Origin: CAZAKO01 sp964546145
GTDB lineage: Bacteria; Fidelibacterota; UBA2242
Length of the DNA stretch: 60,770 nt
Direction: 5' to 3'
Assembly (NCBI GenBank): GCA_964546145.1
Contig: CAZJIU010000005.1
Coordinates: 1-60,770 of the forward strand
Shown here: piece after piece, positions 17,822 to 27,162 of the stretch
Position numbering within the stretch: the first letter of the stretch is position 1
Layout of the letters: the number at the start of each line of letters is the position of its first letter
The notes under the pieces: generated by a model
Database searches by the model: none
What the model was told of the DNA's origin: nothing
What the model saw: the letters and a program-made list of their open reading frames with translations, nothing else
Program-made: the position numbers and the translations under genes

Positions 17822-18195
17822 TTTTCGGTCTTGGAATAGATTTAATCGAAGTCGCCCGAATCGAAAAACAGATTGACAGCCAGACTCGATTTAAAACAAA
17901 GATATTCTCAAAAAAAGAAATTGAATATTGCGAATCGTTTAAAGCCAACCGGGCGCAACACTACGCTGCCCGCTATGCCGCCAAAGAGGCATTTTTCAAG
18001 GCAATCGGAACCGGCTATCGCGGCGGACTGGCATTTGCCGAAATCTCCATCGAAAACGATGACTTGGGGAAACCGACAGTCATTCTTAGTGGTAGTGCAA
18101 GAGCTCTTGCCGAATCTAAGGGCTTTGCTAACATCAAGGTTTCCCTCTCACACATTAAAGAATACGCCTGTGCGATAGTAATTATCCAAACCTAA
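17818..18195 (+). CDS. acpS: holo-[acyl-carrier-protein] synthase
   Basis: Transfers phosphopantetheine from CoA to acyl carrier protein. At 125 residues it has typical AcpS length. The metal-binding GLGIDLIEVARIE opens the protein, the second signature YAARYAAKEAFFKAIGTGY is at about 46-64, and the ending KVSLSHIKEYACAIVI is typical. It starts from TTG, overlapping the tdh stop as TTGA. It sits between tdh and kbl, which is not a functional pairing I know of; the operon may simply be mixed, or one of its neighbours may serve a carrier-protein pathway. The identification is secure. Confidence 0.93.
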   Translation: MIFGLGIDLIEVARIEKQIDSQTRFKTKIFSKKEIEYCESFKANRAQHYAARYAAKEAFFKAIGTGYRGGLAFAEISIENDDLGKPTVILSGSARALAESKGFANIKVSLSHIKEYACAIVIIQT

Positions 18196-18213
18196 GTTAC
18201 ACAAGGGAGTCTT

Positions 18214-19440
18214 ATGCCGCTGAATAGAGTAACAGAAAGTTTATATAAGCATCTGACAGAATTATCTTCAAGCGGCCGGGCCAAAGGCACCGAAAAAATC
18301 ATCACTACAGTAAAACCAGCTGTAGGCAAGTTTGGCCCGCGGTACTGTCTGAAAGACCAGGGAGAAAAAGAATTTATTAAAATGAATTCGAATTCCTACC
18401 TGGGGATGTCACTGAGAGCGGAAGTCATTGCTGCCGAAGAAGATGCTGTCCAAAAATACGGTGTCGGTCCGGGAGCCGTACGTTTTATCAGTGGCACCTA
18501 TAAGCCGCATATTGACCTCGAAGAAAAATTGGCGGCCTTCCACAACCGCCAGGCGGCAATGATTTTTAGCTCGGCCTATGTTACCAGCCTGGGAGTAATT
18601 GTGCCATTAACAATGCCGGACACAATTTTGATCAGCGACGAACTCAATCATAACTGCATTATCAACGCCATGCGGCTTGCCCGACCGGCAGAAAAAGTGA
18701 TTTACAAACACAGAGATACGGCTGACCTGGAATCTAAAATCAGCGCAAGTGTCGGCAAAGGCAATCGAGTTCTAGTCGTAACCGACGGGATTTTCAGTAT
18801 GCGTGGTGATCATGCTCCACTCAAAGAAATGGCGGATATTGTTCATCAATACAACGATCGATTCGCGGAGGGTATAATTCTCCTGATTGATGATTCGCAT
18901 GGGGTAGGTGCATTTGGTAAAACCGGACGGGGTACGGAGGAATATACCGGAGCAAAAGCCGATATTGTAATCGGAACTCTTGGGAAAGCTTTTGGGGTAA
19001 ATGGTGGTTATGTGGCATCAGAACAGACAGTCATTACCTTCTTACGGGAAACCGCCCCAATGTATATCTATTCCAATCCAATCACGGCTTCCGAAGCGGC
19101 TGCTGCTTTGAAATCACTGGAAATTCTGGACAGCCCGGCAGGATTGAAAATTCTCGATCACTTGCATAAACTAACCAGAAGGTTCAGACAGGGGCTGATC
19201 GAGTTAGGATTCGAAACAATTCCAGGTGAGCATCCCGTGGTACCATTAATGACTCGTGATACCCAAAAAACCAAAGAGTTAATCAACTATTTAACCGAAA
19301 ACGGAATTTTAGCAACAGGTCTGAGTTTCCCGGTAGTTCCACGCGGGGATGAAGAGATCCGCTTCCAGGTCTGTGCTGACCACACCCAGGCGGATACAGA
19401 TTACGTCCTGGAAACACTGCGGGCTTATAAAGAATCTTGA
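18214..19440 (+). CDS. kbl: alpha-oxoamine synthase, probably glycine C-acetyltransferase (2-amino-3-ketobutyrate CoA ligase)
   Basis: A PLP enzyme of the fold type I alpha-oxoamine synthase family, 408 residues. The PLP lysine is in IGTLGKAFGVNGGY. Other family motifs are NSYLGMSLR, GAVRFISGT, DELNHNCIINAMRLA, ATDG-like VVTDGIFSMRGD, and DDSHGVGAFG. The C-terminal GLSFPVVPRGDEEIRFQ resembles Kbl. With tdh just upstream, cleavage of 2-amino-3-ketobutyrate with CoA to glycine and acetyl-CoA is the best call. Serine palmitoyltransferase and 8-amino-7-oxononanoate synthase share the fold, and SPT deserves a test because acpS and a putative lipid module are nearby. AAGGGAG precedes the ATG. Confidence 0.82.
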   Translation: MPLNRVTESLYKHLTELSSSGRAKGTEKIITTVKPAVGKFGPRYCLKDQGEKEFIKMNSNSYLGMSLRAEVIAAEEDAVQKYGVGPGAVRFISGTYKPHIDLEEKLAAFHNRQAAMIFSSAYVTSLGVIVPLTMPDTILISDELNHNCIINAMRLARPAEKVIYKHRDTADLESKISASVGKGNRVLVVTDGIFSMRGDHAPLKEMADIVHQYNDRFAEGIILLIDDSHGVGAFGKTGRGTEEYTGAKADIVIGTLGKAFGVNGGYVASEQTVITFLRETAPMYIYSNPITASEAAAALKSLEILDSPAGLKILDHLHKLTRRFRQGLIELGFETIPGEHPVVPLMTRDTQKTKELINYLTENGILATGLSFPVVPRGDEEIRFQVCADHTQADTDYVLETLRAYKES

Positions 19441-19498
19441 TACCTTTTCAGTATTTACTTACACGCTACCTATCTCGAACAAGAATATAAAAACTCCT

Positions 19499-20380
19499 CT
19501 AATTTCTTTTCTGCTCTTTACCCGCCAGATATTCGCTGGCGAGATAAAGTGTCTGCCGCTCCTGCTCGGTCAGGCTATGATAACCTTGCCGATTAATTTT
19601 ATCCAGAAGTCGGTCAACCTCTTCTCTCAAAGTTTGATCAGTGTTATATTTATTATCAGGTGGTTGTACCGGTGGCTTTTTCGCTTTTCTGACAAAATTA
19701 TTAAAAGGATTGCTAAACCTGATTCTAGGTAATCGAATATTCATCTTCCTAAAAATGAATGAACGCCTGAGATACAAAAATCCGACAACCAATCCACCCA
19801 AATGAGTAAGATGGCTAATTTGGCTGGCCCCCGCTGAAAAAGACGATATGAAGGTAATTACTCCCATAATCAGGACAAAATATTTAGCCTTGATCGGGAT
19901 CAGAAAATAGAAATAGATCAAACGGTTGGGATATATTAGGGCAAAGGCAACCAAAACGGCATAAATTGCCCCGCTGGCACCAACAACCGGGATTCCGGAG
20001 TTTAGACTAAAGAGAAAAGTGATGATTCCGGAAGCAGTACCGGTTAAAAAATAATACTTGTAAAATTCGCGACTTCCCCAGGTGGCTTCGAGCTCCATCC
20101 CGAACATCCAGAGCACAAACATATTCCAGAAAATATGAGCAAAGCCACCGTGAATAAACATATAAGTAAATAGCTGCCAGATATACCCTTTACTCCAAAC
20201 CAGTCGCGGCACTAGACCAAAATAATAGAGGAAAAACCGCTCGGTACGAAAGATGTACATAATTAAAAACACAACAACGTTAGCAATGATTATGTTTTTG
20301 ATTGCACCGCTGAAACGGAAGCGCGGTCTAATGTATTGACTATCATATCCCCTTTGCTGATAGGAATTATAAAGACTCAT
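19499..20380 (-). CDS. rhomboid family intramembrane serine protease
   Basis: A 293-residue membrane protease with six helices in residues 25-205. The nucleophile is in GASGAIYAV and the catalytic His in SHLTHLGGLVVGF. The HGGFAHIFWNMFVLWMFG motif of the L1 loop and TM2 is clear. The C-terminal 85 residues are soluble and basic to charged, ending in a helical tail (QTLYLASEYLAGKEQKRN). Substrates are unknown. The start codon overlaps the recO stop by four bases (ATGA), so the two are co-translated. It is convergent with kbl. Confidence 0.92.
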   Translation of the reverse strand: MSLYNSYQQRGYDSQYIRPRFRFSGAIKNIIIANVVVFLIMYIFRTERFFLYYFGLVPRLVWSKGYIWQLFTYMFIHGGFAHIFWNMFVLWMFGMELEATWGSREFYKYYFLTGTASGIITFLFSLNSGIPVVGASGAIYAVLVAFALIYPNRLIYFYFLIPIKAKYFVLIMGVITFISSFSAGASQISHLTHLGGLVVGFLYLRRSFIFRKMNIRLPRIRFSNPFNNFVRKAKKPPVQPPDNKYNTDQTLREEVDRLLDKINRQGYHSLTEQERQTLYLASEYLAGKEQKRN

Positions 20381-21147
20381 TGCTTTGCTCGCCCTTCTAT
20401 CTCTGCTAAAATTGCCAGACTTTTAAGGTTTAGCGATGACCCGGTATGATAAGCAAGATAATTGATGAGCAGGCGGATTAGATGATCATAGCCTATATCA
20501 CTTTGGATATACTTTTCAAATACCAATTTAGCCCTTGGCTGCTGCAGTTGCTTTAGCAGATCCAAATCCGTTGCACTTAACTTATTGGTAGATGTTAAAT
20601 AATTACCGCACTTCTCACAGACCAGTTGGCCGGTAGCAGAGCTAAAATAAGCCTCATGCATTGGCCTATTACATTGAGAACAATACCCGGTTTCAAGCTG
20701 ATATCCAAGTACCCCGGCAAGAATCAAAAGAAATCCAACAAAGTGAAGTTGATGTTGTGCATCCCCATGATTCATCGCCATAAGCGCTTTCACGGCAGCC
20801 ACAAAAATCTCTTCATCATGCTGATGGTCGTACACCGTTCGGTCAATCAACTCCAGTACCGCAGTGCCAAAAATATTGCACCTCAAGTCAGCATTATTGC
20901 CACAAAATGCCTGAATAAGGTCCGCCTTGGCAAGAGTCTGAATTTCCCGGGTGCTTTTATAATAGTAAATTGCCTCGATATAGCTAAGTGGTTCCAGGTA
21001 GCCACGCAAGCCGCTCTTTAACCGCCTTGCACCTTTCGCTATGACCGATACTTTGCCCTGCTCCTTAGTGAAGAGCTTAACGATCAAACTGCTCTCCTGA
21101 AAAGGAGTTGTTCTTAGAACCAGTGCCTCGGTCTTAATCAGGGCCAT
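20377..21147 (-). CDS. recO: DNA repair protein RecO
   Basis: Helps RecF and RecR load RecA on SSB-coated DNA. The 256-residue protein has the N-terminal OB-fold start ALVLRTTPFQESSLIVKLFTKEQGK and the RecO signature GLRGYLEPLSYIEAIYY. A zinc finger of two CxxC pairs follows (YCSQCNRP and VCEKCGNYL, about 160-190). It is the first gene of a pair with the rhomboid gene. Its partner recF is in the dnaN-gyrB cluster of this window. Confidence 0.92.
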   Translation of the reverse strand: MALIKTEALVLRTTPFQESSLIVKLFTKEQGKVSVIAKGARRLKSGLRGYLEPLSYIEAIYYYKSTREIQTLAKADLIQAFCGNNADLRCNIFGTAVLELIDRTVYDHQHDEEIFVAAVKALMAMNHGDAQHQLHFVGFLLILAGVLGYQLETGYCSQCNRPMHEAYFSSATGQLVCEKCGNYLTSTNKLSATDLDLLKQLQQPRAKLVFEKYIQSDIGYDHLIRLLINYLAYHTGSSLNLKSLAILAEIEGRAKQ

Positions 21148-21255
21148 CGCGTAAACATAGATTAAGTGATTAATGGATTGGTTACAAGTATTTTAGGTAG
21201 AAAGCAATCCTCTTACTATTTTTACCTTTGACAATCCACTGCCGGCCAAAAGCCT

Positions 21256-22683
21256 TTAATAGGACTTTCCGAAAATAACGATTGTGTTGGCTGGCTTTCC
21301 GGTATAGAAACAGGTGCCTTTTTGATTCTGCTCAAATGGGATACAGCGGATTGTTGCTTTAGTTTCTTGCTGAATTTTCTCCTCCATCAATCCGTCTCCA
21401 CACCAGAATGCACGAACGAACCCACCACTATTTATCACTCTTTTGAAATCATCATAATTTTCGACTTCGTAGGTACTCTTTTCCCGAAATTCTAAAGCCC
21501 GACGCAAAAGGTCATTCTGCAACCTTTCGAGCAACTCTTTGACAACCGGAACTATATTTTCATGGGCGACAGTCTGCCTTTCAGCAGTGTCCCGCCGTAC
21601 AAGAATGGCCTGACCTTGCTCGAGGTCTTTTGGCCCAATCTCCAAACGTAGCGGTACACCTTTCATTTCCCACTGGTTAAACTTCCAGCCGGCCGATGTC
21701 TGCTCGCTATCATCTACTACATAACGAATTTCGGCTTTATTAAATTGAGCCGCGAGTTCGTTGACCAGGGTGATAAGCCTACTTTTCTGATCGGCATTTT
21801 TCCAGATCGGGATGACAACCAACTGGTATGGTGCAATTTTAGGCGGTAGAATCAGGCCCTGATCATCACCATGGGCCATTACTACGCCACCTACCAACCG
21901 GGTCGAAAAACCCCAGCTGGTAGCATACACATATTCCAATTTGTTCTCGCGTGAGAGGAAGGTAACGTCGAAAGCTTTGGCAAAGTTCTGACCAAGATTG
22001 TGAGAAGTTCCTGACTGTAGCGCCTTTTTGTCGCCCATCATGGCTTCAATCGTATAGGTATGCACCGCACCCGCAAATTTTTCCTTATCAGTTTTTTTAC
22101 CGACAAGAACTGGGATTGCCAGGTAATCTTCGGCTAATCGCCGATAAATTTCAATGATCTTTAAAGCTTCCTGTTCGGCCTCTTCAGCGGTGGCATGGGC
22201 GGTATGTCCCTCCTGCCACAGAAACTCGGTAGTTCGCAAAAATAAACGAGTGCGCATTTCCCAGCGTACGATATTAGCCCATTGATTAATTAAAATCGGT
22301 AAATCACGGTAGGACTTAATCCATTTTTTATACATTGACCAGATAATCGTCTCCGAAGTGGGACGAATATAGAGTGGCTCCTCAAGCTCTCTACCACCGC
22401 CGCGCGTAACCACCGCACATTCTGGAGCGAAGCCTGCCACGTGTTCCGATTCCTTGCGCATATAACTTTCGGGAATAAACATCGGGAAATAGGCATTCAC
22501 ATGGCCAGTTTCTTTGAACATTCGATCCGCAGCTCTTTGGATATTCTCCCACAAAGCATATCCATATGGACGGATTACCATTGTTCCTTTCACCGGACCA
22601 TAATCAGCAAGTTCGGCTTTTTGCACAACATCGGTATACCAACGGGCATAATCTGTACTGCGTTTAGTTACACTAATAGACAC
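21256..22683 (-). CDS. proS: prolyl-tRNA synthetase, archaeal/eukaryotic type
   Basis: Charges tRNA-Pro. It is the short form without the bacterial insertion domain. Class II motifs are seen in MVIRPYGYALWENIQ, IRPTSETIIWSMYKKWI, RWEMRTRLFLRTTEFLWQEGHTAH and the HGDDQGLILPP motif 3 region. An open frame extends to 22755, but GTG at 22683 has AGGAG five bases upstream and does not overlap the PhoU gene, so I chose it (475 residues). The C-terminal zinc domain keeps WCGDG and IRC but has Met and Thr where the Thermus enzyme has its second and fourth zinc cysteines. Housekeeping role is secure. Confidence 0.93.
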   Translation of the reverse strand: MSISVTKRSTDYARWYTDVVQKAELADYGPVKGTMVIRPYGYALWENIQRAADRMFKETGHVNAYFPMFIPESYMRKESEHVAGFAPECAVVTRGGGRELEEPLYIRPTSETIIWSMYKKWIKSYRDLPILINQWANIVRWEMRTRLFLRTTEFLWQEGHTAHATAEEAEQEALKIIEIYRRLAEDYLAIPVLVGKKTDKEKFAGAVHTYTIEAMMGDKKALQSGTSHNLGQNFAKAFDVTFLSRENKLEYVYATSWGFSTRLVGGVVMAHGDDQGLILPPKIAPYQLVVIPIWKNADQKSRLITLVNELAAQFNKAEIRYVVDDSEQTSAGWKFNQWEMKGVPLRLEIGPKDLEQGQAILVRRDTAERQTVAHENIVPVVKELLERLQNDLLRRALEFREKSTYEVENYDDFKRVINSGGFVRAFWCGDGLMEEKIQQETKATIRCIPFEQNQKGTCFYTGKPANTIVIFGKSY

Positions 22684-22691
22684 GTCATCTC

Positions 22692-23366
22692 CTAATCTTT
22701 TTTCTTTTTCTCGGCAAAACCAATTCGATGAAACGGATTGACAATACTCGTACAAATATTGTAGAGGTGGGCCGCAATGCGTTTCAAAAATCGCAGATAA
22801 AGCCCTAAGGTAACAGCATCAGATACATTAAACTCGACCTCGCCCTTAATCAGGGACTCAATCGTAAGGGTACAATCGCGGGAGACATCGCGATAGCCCG
22901 TCACAACTTTCCGAGCCAAGGCAGCATTTGAAACAGGGAAGGCTTCCAGAGTAAGCCGAAAGAAGTTATCAATCCTTTGCTCAATACTGACTATAATCTC
23001 CTCACATTTCCCGGCATGGAGTATTTTAGGATGCAGGCGGGCTAAATCAGCGATATTCTTAGTATAATCACCGATGCGCTCCATATCAATGACGATACTG
23101 ACAAGGGTTAAACCAGCTGGAATCTCCGCTTTGTCGAACATTAATAAATGCGTCAGCACATTTCTACGAATGGCTCGCTCGGATTTATTGATTAATTTGT
23201 CAGATTTGTAAATCTCCTCGATCAAGCTAGCGTCATCACATTGTCGCAGACAATGGTAAGAATCTTTGAACATCTTATAGTCGGTCCGTAATGTTTCCAG
23301 CGACTTTTGTATTAGTTGTTTAGACAAATCCTGCTTTTTCCACAGGTTTAATAGCTCTTTAAACAT
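22692..23366 (-). CDS. PhoU-domain protein
   Basis: A 224-residue all-helical protein with PhoU-like repeats. MERIGDYTKNIADLARL (about 110-126) is the conserved metal-binding stretch, and the second half ends LRFLKRIAAHLYNICTSI. It starts seven bases after the Na/Pi cotransporter stop and eight bases before proS, so it probably tunes the transporter. This pairing of a Na/Pi-cotransporter with a PhoU-domain protein is common, often as a fusion. It is not the PhoU of a Pst system. Confidence 0.85.
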   Translation of the reverse strand: MFKELLNLWKKQDLSKQLIQKSLETLRTDYKMFKDSYHCLRQCDDASLIEEIYKSDKLINKSERAIRRNVLTHLLMFDKAEIPAGLTLVSIVIDMERIGDYTKNIADLARLHPKILHAGKCEEIIVSIEQRIDNFFRLTLEAFPVSNAALARKVVTGYRDVSRDCTLTIESLIKGEVEFNVSDAVTLGLYLRFLKRIAAHLYNICTSIVNPFHRIGFAEKKKKD

Positions 23367-23372
23367 GGCTTA

Positions 23373-24470
23373 CTACCTCATCAAAAAGATTAAAAGTAAT
23401 GGAATAAGAAAGAACACTAGTAAAATATAAGCAACAGGTATCCAGCGACGACGAACCGACCAGTGAGAAAAAGTGATAGCCATTCTTACCGGGACCTCCT
23501 TCAGCGGCAGCCAGATCATAATACCTAATAAGTTAAAAAGGGTATGGCAAAAGGCAATTGTTACCGCATCTTGATTACCAGTTGCCAGAGATGCCAGAAA
23601 AGCGGTGATCGTCGTACCAACATTAGCTCCAAGGTCATAAGGATAGATCTTGCGCACGCTCAGCACGCCGGCAGCAGCAAGTGGTACTACCAGGGAGGTG
23701 GTAATCGAACTGCTCTGAACCAGAGCCGTGAAAAACATCCCCAGCAATAAAGAACGTATAGCCGTTTTAAAAATATATTTATCGAAGAAATTCTCGATCT
23801 TTTTCAAGACCAGGGATTTCATCACGACCACTAAATATCGCAAAGCTATAAAGAGGAAGACAACAGCCAAGATTATCCCAATCCAGGGATATTTAGGGAA
23901 AAAACTTAAAATAGCCCGGGTAACTGGTTGAAGAATTAAATTTAATGGATTGACTATCTTTAATCCCCCCAGATTAACAAATAAAGCCGAAGCGGCTTTG
24001 GCCGAAACTCCAAGGATATTGAACATAACTTGCAGCGGGAAGATCACCACTACTGATAAAATGTTAAAAAAATCATGTACAACACTAGCGCTCAAAGCAC
24101 GCTCGAATTCCTCTCTCCGGCCAATGTGTCCGAGTGAGACCAAGAGATTAGTAACACTGGTTCCAATATTAGCCCCCATGACGATCGGTATTGCTAAGTT
24201 CAGAGAGAGAACCTGGCCGGCTACCATGCACACTACCAGCGAGGTCGTCAACGAAGAGCTCTGCACAACACTGGTAGTTAATATCCCAACAACCAGACCA
24301 AGTGCTGGGTTCGAAACTATAAGCATAATTTTTCGGGCAAAGTCCTCACCCAATAATTTAAATGCCGTACCAATCAGTGAGATACTCAACAGAAATAGGT
24401 AGATTAAACCAAGAAGGAAGACGATTTTAAGCGGGTTCTGATACCGGTCAGGAAAGTGCCATTGGCCCAT
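23373..24470 (-). CDS. Na/Pi-cotransporter family protein
   Basis: A 365-residue membrane protein with two inverted transport repeats. Each carries the QSSS signature: VVQSSSLTTSLVV (about 63-75) and LVQSSSITTSLVVPLAAAGV (about 250-269). ANIGTSVTNLL and ANVGTTITAFLASL follow them at the matching positions. It should import phosphate or a related anion with sodium. The gene for a PhoU-domain protein is directly downstream. The protein lacks a C-terminal PhoU domain, consistent with the separate gene. Confidence 0.9.
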   Translation of the reverse strand: MGQWHFPDRYQNPLKIVFLLGLIYLFLLSISLIGTAFKLLGEDFARKIMLIVSNPALGLVVGILTTSVVQSSSLTTSLVVCMVAGQVLSLNLAIPIVMGANIGTSVTNLLVSLGHIGRREEFERALSASVVHDFFNILSVVVIFPLQVMFNILGVSAKAASALFVNLGGLKIVNPLNLILQPVTRAILSFFPKYPWIGIILAVVFLFIALRYLVVVMKSLVLKKIENFFDKYIFKTAIRSLLLGMFFTALVQSSSITTSLVVPLAAAGVLSVRKIYPYDLGANVGTTITAFLASLATGNQDAVTIAFCHTLFNLLGIMIWLPLKEVPVRMAITFSHWSVRRRWIPVAYILLVFFLIPLLLIFLMR

Positions 24471-24552
24471 TAGTTTGAATCCAAATTATACAAAAGATCA
24501 AAATCGCAGCAAAATTAATAAAATTTACCCACAGAGACACGAATTAAGATTG

Positions 24553-25548
24553 TTATTTTCCCATATTGGGGAAAAAACACCAGACAAAATGATTATTTCC
24601 AAGATCTCTTTTCTCGGGATAGGATTCACGGCAGATCGGTTGGGCGCGACTACAGCGAGGATTAAACCGACATCCCTGGGGTGGGGAGGTGATGGAAGGT
24701 ACTTCACCTGGAATAGGTTGGGGCAGTTTGAAGTTCTGAAAGGCTTTTGCAATATCCAGTAATGCTTGTGTATACGGGTGAGATGGTGTGGTTTTCTCGG
24801 ACGGATTGCTTATAATTTCGGCGGGGCATCCTGCATAAAGAACAAGAATATCATCGGAGTAAGAAAATGCCTCCTGGATATCATGGGTGACGAGAATTAA
24901 TGAGAGATTAATTTTACTACATAGAGCTTTAATTAACTGAAGGTACTCCTTTTTGGCTACAGAATCTAAAGCGAAAGACGGTTCGTCGGCTATCAGAATC
25001 TGTGGCTCTCCGGCAAGTGCAAGCGCCAGGGACACTCTTTGAGCCATACCCCCAGATAATTGATGGGGATAGCTTCGGTAAATCCGATCCGCATCCGAAA
25101 AGCCGACCTGTTTAAATAACGCTAATGCTCTCTGTTTAAGAGTATCTTTAGATCCGGCGTTTTGAGATCTAAGAATATGGAAAACTTGTTTGCCACAGGA
25201 GAGAAGCGGATTAAAGCTGGCTGTTGCCTCCTGAAAAACAAAACCAATTTGGCTACCCCGAATAGTTGACATAGTACTTTCCGCTACCTCAGTAATCTCA
25301 ATCGCATGAGACCGATCTCGATAAAAGAGAATACTACCTGCAAGCTTAAATCCCAGGGGATGCAAACCAACCAAGGACTTACAGAGCAAGCTCTTACCAC
25401 AGCCTGTTTCACCGATAATAGCTAGTGTTTTCCCGGATTTTAACGTAAAACTGATATCATTAAAATAGACCACATTATTTGAGGTAAGGCTCAGATTAGT
25501 TACTTTGAGAATATCCACAGCCACAATAACCTCAGTTAACTGCCGCAA
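24553..25548 (-). CDS. ABC transporter ATP-binding protein, OppD/DppD type
   Basis: A 331-residue ATPase of a peptide or nickel-type importer. Walker A is GETGCGKS, the Q-loop FVFQEATASFNP, the signature LSGGMAQRV, and Walker B ILIADEPSFALDS. The C-terminal oligopeptide-transporter extension is present, with Cys residues in GCRFNPRCSRAQPIC and VWCFFP that may bind an iron-sulfur or metal centre as in related subunits. It overlaps the other ATPase gene by 17 bases and is the last gene of the five-gene importer operon. Confidence 0.92.
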   Translation of the reverse strand: MRQLTEVIVAVDILKVTNLSLTSNNVVYFNDISFTLKSGKTLAIIGETGCGKSLLCKSLVGLHPLGFKLAGSILFYRDRSHAIEITEVAESTMSTIRGSQIGFVFQEATASFNPLLSCGKQVFHILRSQNAGSKDTLKQRALALFKQVGFSDADRIYRSYPHQLSGGMAQRVSLALALAGEPQILIADEPSFALDSVAKKEYLQLIKALCSKINLSLILVTHDIQEAFSYSDDILVLYAGCPAEIISNPSEKTTPSHPYTQALLDIAKAFQNFKLPQPIPGEVPSITSPPQGCRFNPRCSRAQPICRESYPEKRDLGNNHFVWCFFPNMGK

Positions 25549-26314
25549 TCAAGCTTCTCGTATACTCATTTGTGGAGCGATAAATAATTTCCTCCACCGA
25601 ACCTCCCTCTACAAATCGCCCCCTCCTTATTACTAAAATTCTGTTGGCCAAGGGTGTGACAATTGACAAATTATGAGACACGAGAAAGTAATTCAAAGCA
25701 TAACTCTGCCTTAAGATCAACAAAAGATTAACAAGATTAGCCTGATTGGAGATATCTTGTGCAGCAAAAGGCTCATCTAAAATTATTAACCTTGGTTTGC
25801 CAATTAAAGCACGTGCCAGGTTGACCCGTTGTTTCTGTCCACCGCTTAACTGATAAGGGTAGCGGGCAAGGATATTATCCTCCAGACCAACCCGAGTAAG
25901 CAGCTCCTGAATAAATTCCTGCCGGTTATCGCCCACATTGAACACCCGTAGCGCCTCATGTAGGATGGATCCTATCGCCATTCGGGGATTTAGTGAAGCG
26001 CCCGAATCCTGGAAAACGGGTTGAATCCAATGCCTGAGCTCATTCATCTCCGTGGAGCTGAGTTTCCCGATATCTTTCCCCATAAAATAAATGGTGCCGG
26101 CATCGGGCTGGACAAAACCTAAAATAGCCATCAAAATACTGGTTTTGCCGCTACCAGACTCGCCGACAATTGCCAGGCTTTCATCGGGATTAACTGAGAA
26201 GGAAATATCCTGCACCGCTAATGTATCATTACGCGAATGGACATTTCCACCGCCCGGATGATATGATACAACGAGATTCTTAACCTCAAGTATTGGATTT
26301 AGCTTAGACAACAT
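25532..26314 (-). CDS. ABC transporter ATP-binding protein, OppF/DppF type
   Basis: A 260-residue ATPase with Walker A GESGSGKTS, Q-loop VFQDSGASLNP, signature LSGGQKQRVNLARAL, Walker B LIILDEPFAAQD and the switch His in LVSHNLSI. It is shorter than usual and lacks the C-terminal peptide-transporter extension of its partner. It overlaps the upstream permease gene by 11 bases and the downstream ATPase by 17, so the importer subunits are translationally coupled. Confidence 0.92.
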   Translation of the reverse strand: MLSKLNPILEVKNLVVSYHPGGGNVHSRNDTLAVQDISFSVNPDESLAIVGESGSGKTSILMAILGFVQPDAGTIYFMGKDIGKLSSTEMNELRHWIQPVFQDSGASLNPRMAIGSILHEALRVFNVGDNRQEFIQELLTRVGLEDNILARYPYQLSGGQKQRVNLARALIGKPRLIILDEPFAAQDISNQANLVNLLLILRQSYALNYFLVSHNLSIVTPLANRILVIRRGRFVEGGSVEEIIYRSTNEYTRSLIAAVN

Positions 26315-27149
26315 TGCGTCTACCAGGATGATTATGATTTAGCAAATTTTGAATCCCATCACCGATCAGGTTAAATCCAATTACACTGATAATAATTAAA
26401 ATTCCCGAGAAAAGGGAAATCCACCATGTTCCCAGAGGATCTAACCGGCCTTCGTTCAGAATTGTGCCCCAGCTGGCGGTTGGCGGTTGAGCGCCCAATC
26501 CCAGGAAACTTAGTCCAGACTCCAGTAAGATTAATGACGAAATCAGAAGTACAGCCGATACTATTATTGGGCCTGACACATTGGGGAGAATATGCCGAAA
26601 AATGACCCGACTCCTGGGCAATCCTAAAGCCTGAGCTGATTTTATATATAACTGTTCCTTGACAACCCAGACGTTTGCCCGCACAATACGCGCAATCTCC
26701 ATCCATGAAAAGAGAGCCATGACCAACACTACCAGACCAAGAGAGGAATACCCTAACCCAATAATTAGTAGAATAATGAATATCCTTGGAAAACCGAGGA
26801 GGATATCAATAAATCGCATGCATAATAAATCGAAAAGTCCACCGAAAAAACCGCATAGTAGTCCGATTATTGAACCGATCGTGATCGCCAGAATGGTGGC
26901 TATCAAGGATATTCCCAGAGTAATTCTTCCCCCATAGATCAAACGGGTCAACAGGTCACGTCCATAAAAATCAGTGCCCAATGGATGTCCCCATGAAGGA
27001 GGTTGAAGGGTTTGAGATAGATCCTGCGACTCAGGCTGATAGGGCGAAATAAAAGAACCCGCCACGAGGAAAAGAATCAGGATAACGATCATGATCGCTC
27101 CGGTCTTCAATGATAAATCAGAGGAAACATTTTTCAGAATAGACACCAT
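26304..27149 (-). CDS. ABC transporter permease, OppC/DppC type
   Basis: A 281-residue inner-membrane permease with about six helices. The family N-terminal feature HPLGTDFYGRDLLTRLIYGGR is at about 55-75, and the EAA-loop equivalent is SAQALGLPRSRVIFRHILPNVSGPI. It pairs with the DppB-type permease directly upstream. The likely substrate is a peptide, but nickel and other solutes use the same family. Confidence 0.92.
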   Translation of the reverse strand: MVSILKNVSSDLSLKTGAIMIVILILFLVAGSFISPYQPESQDLSQTLQPPSWGHPLGTDFYGRDLLTRLIYGGRITLGISLIATILAITIGSIIGLLCGFFGGLFDLLCMRFIDILLGFPRIFIILLIIGLGYSSLGLVVLVMALFSWMEIARIVRANVWVVKEQLYIKSAQALGLPRSRVIFRHILPNVSGPIIVSAVLLISSLILLESGLSFLGLGAQPPTASWGTILNEGRLDPLGTWWISLFSGILIIISVIGFNLIGDGIQNLLNHNHPGRRNVV

Positions 27150-27162
27150 GTTGTATCACGCA

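Noticed and set aside
24475..24762. A 95-residue plus-strand frame
   Set aside because: Mostly antisense to the OppD-type ATPase gene; no start signal or motif.
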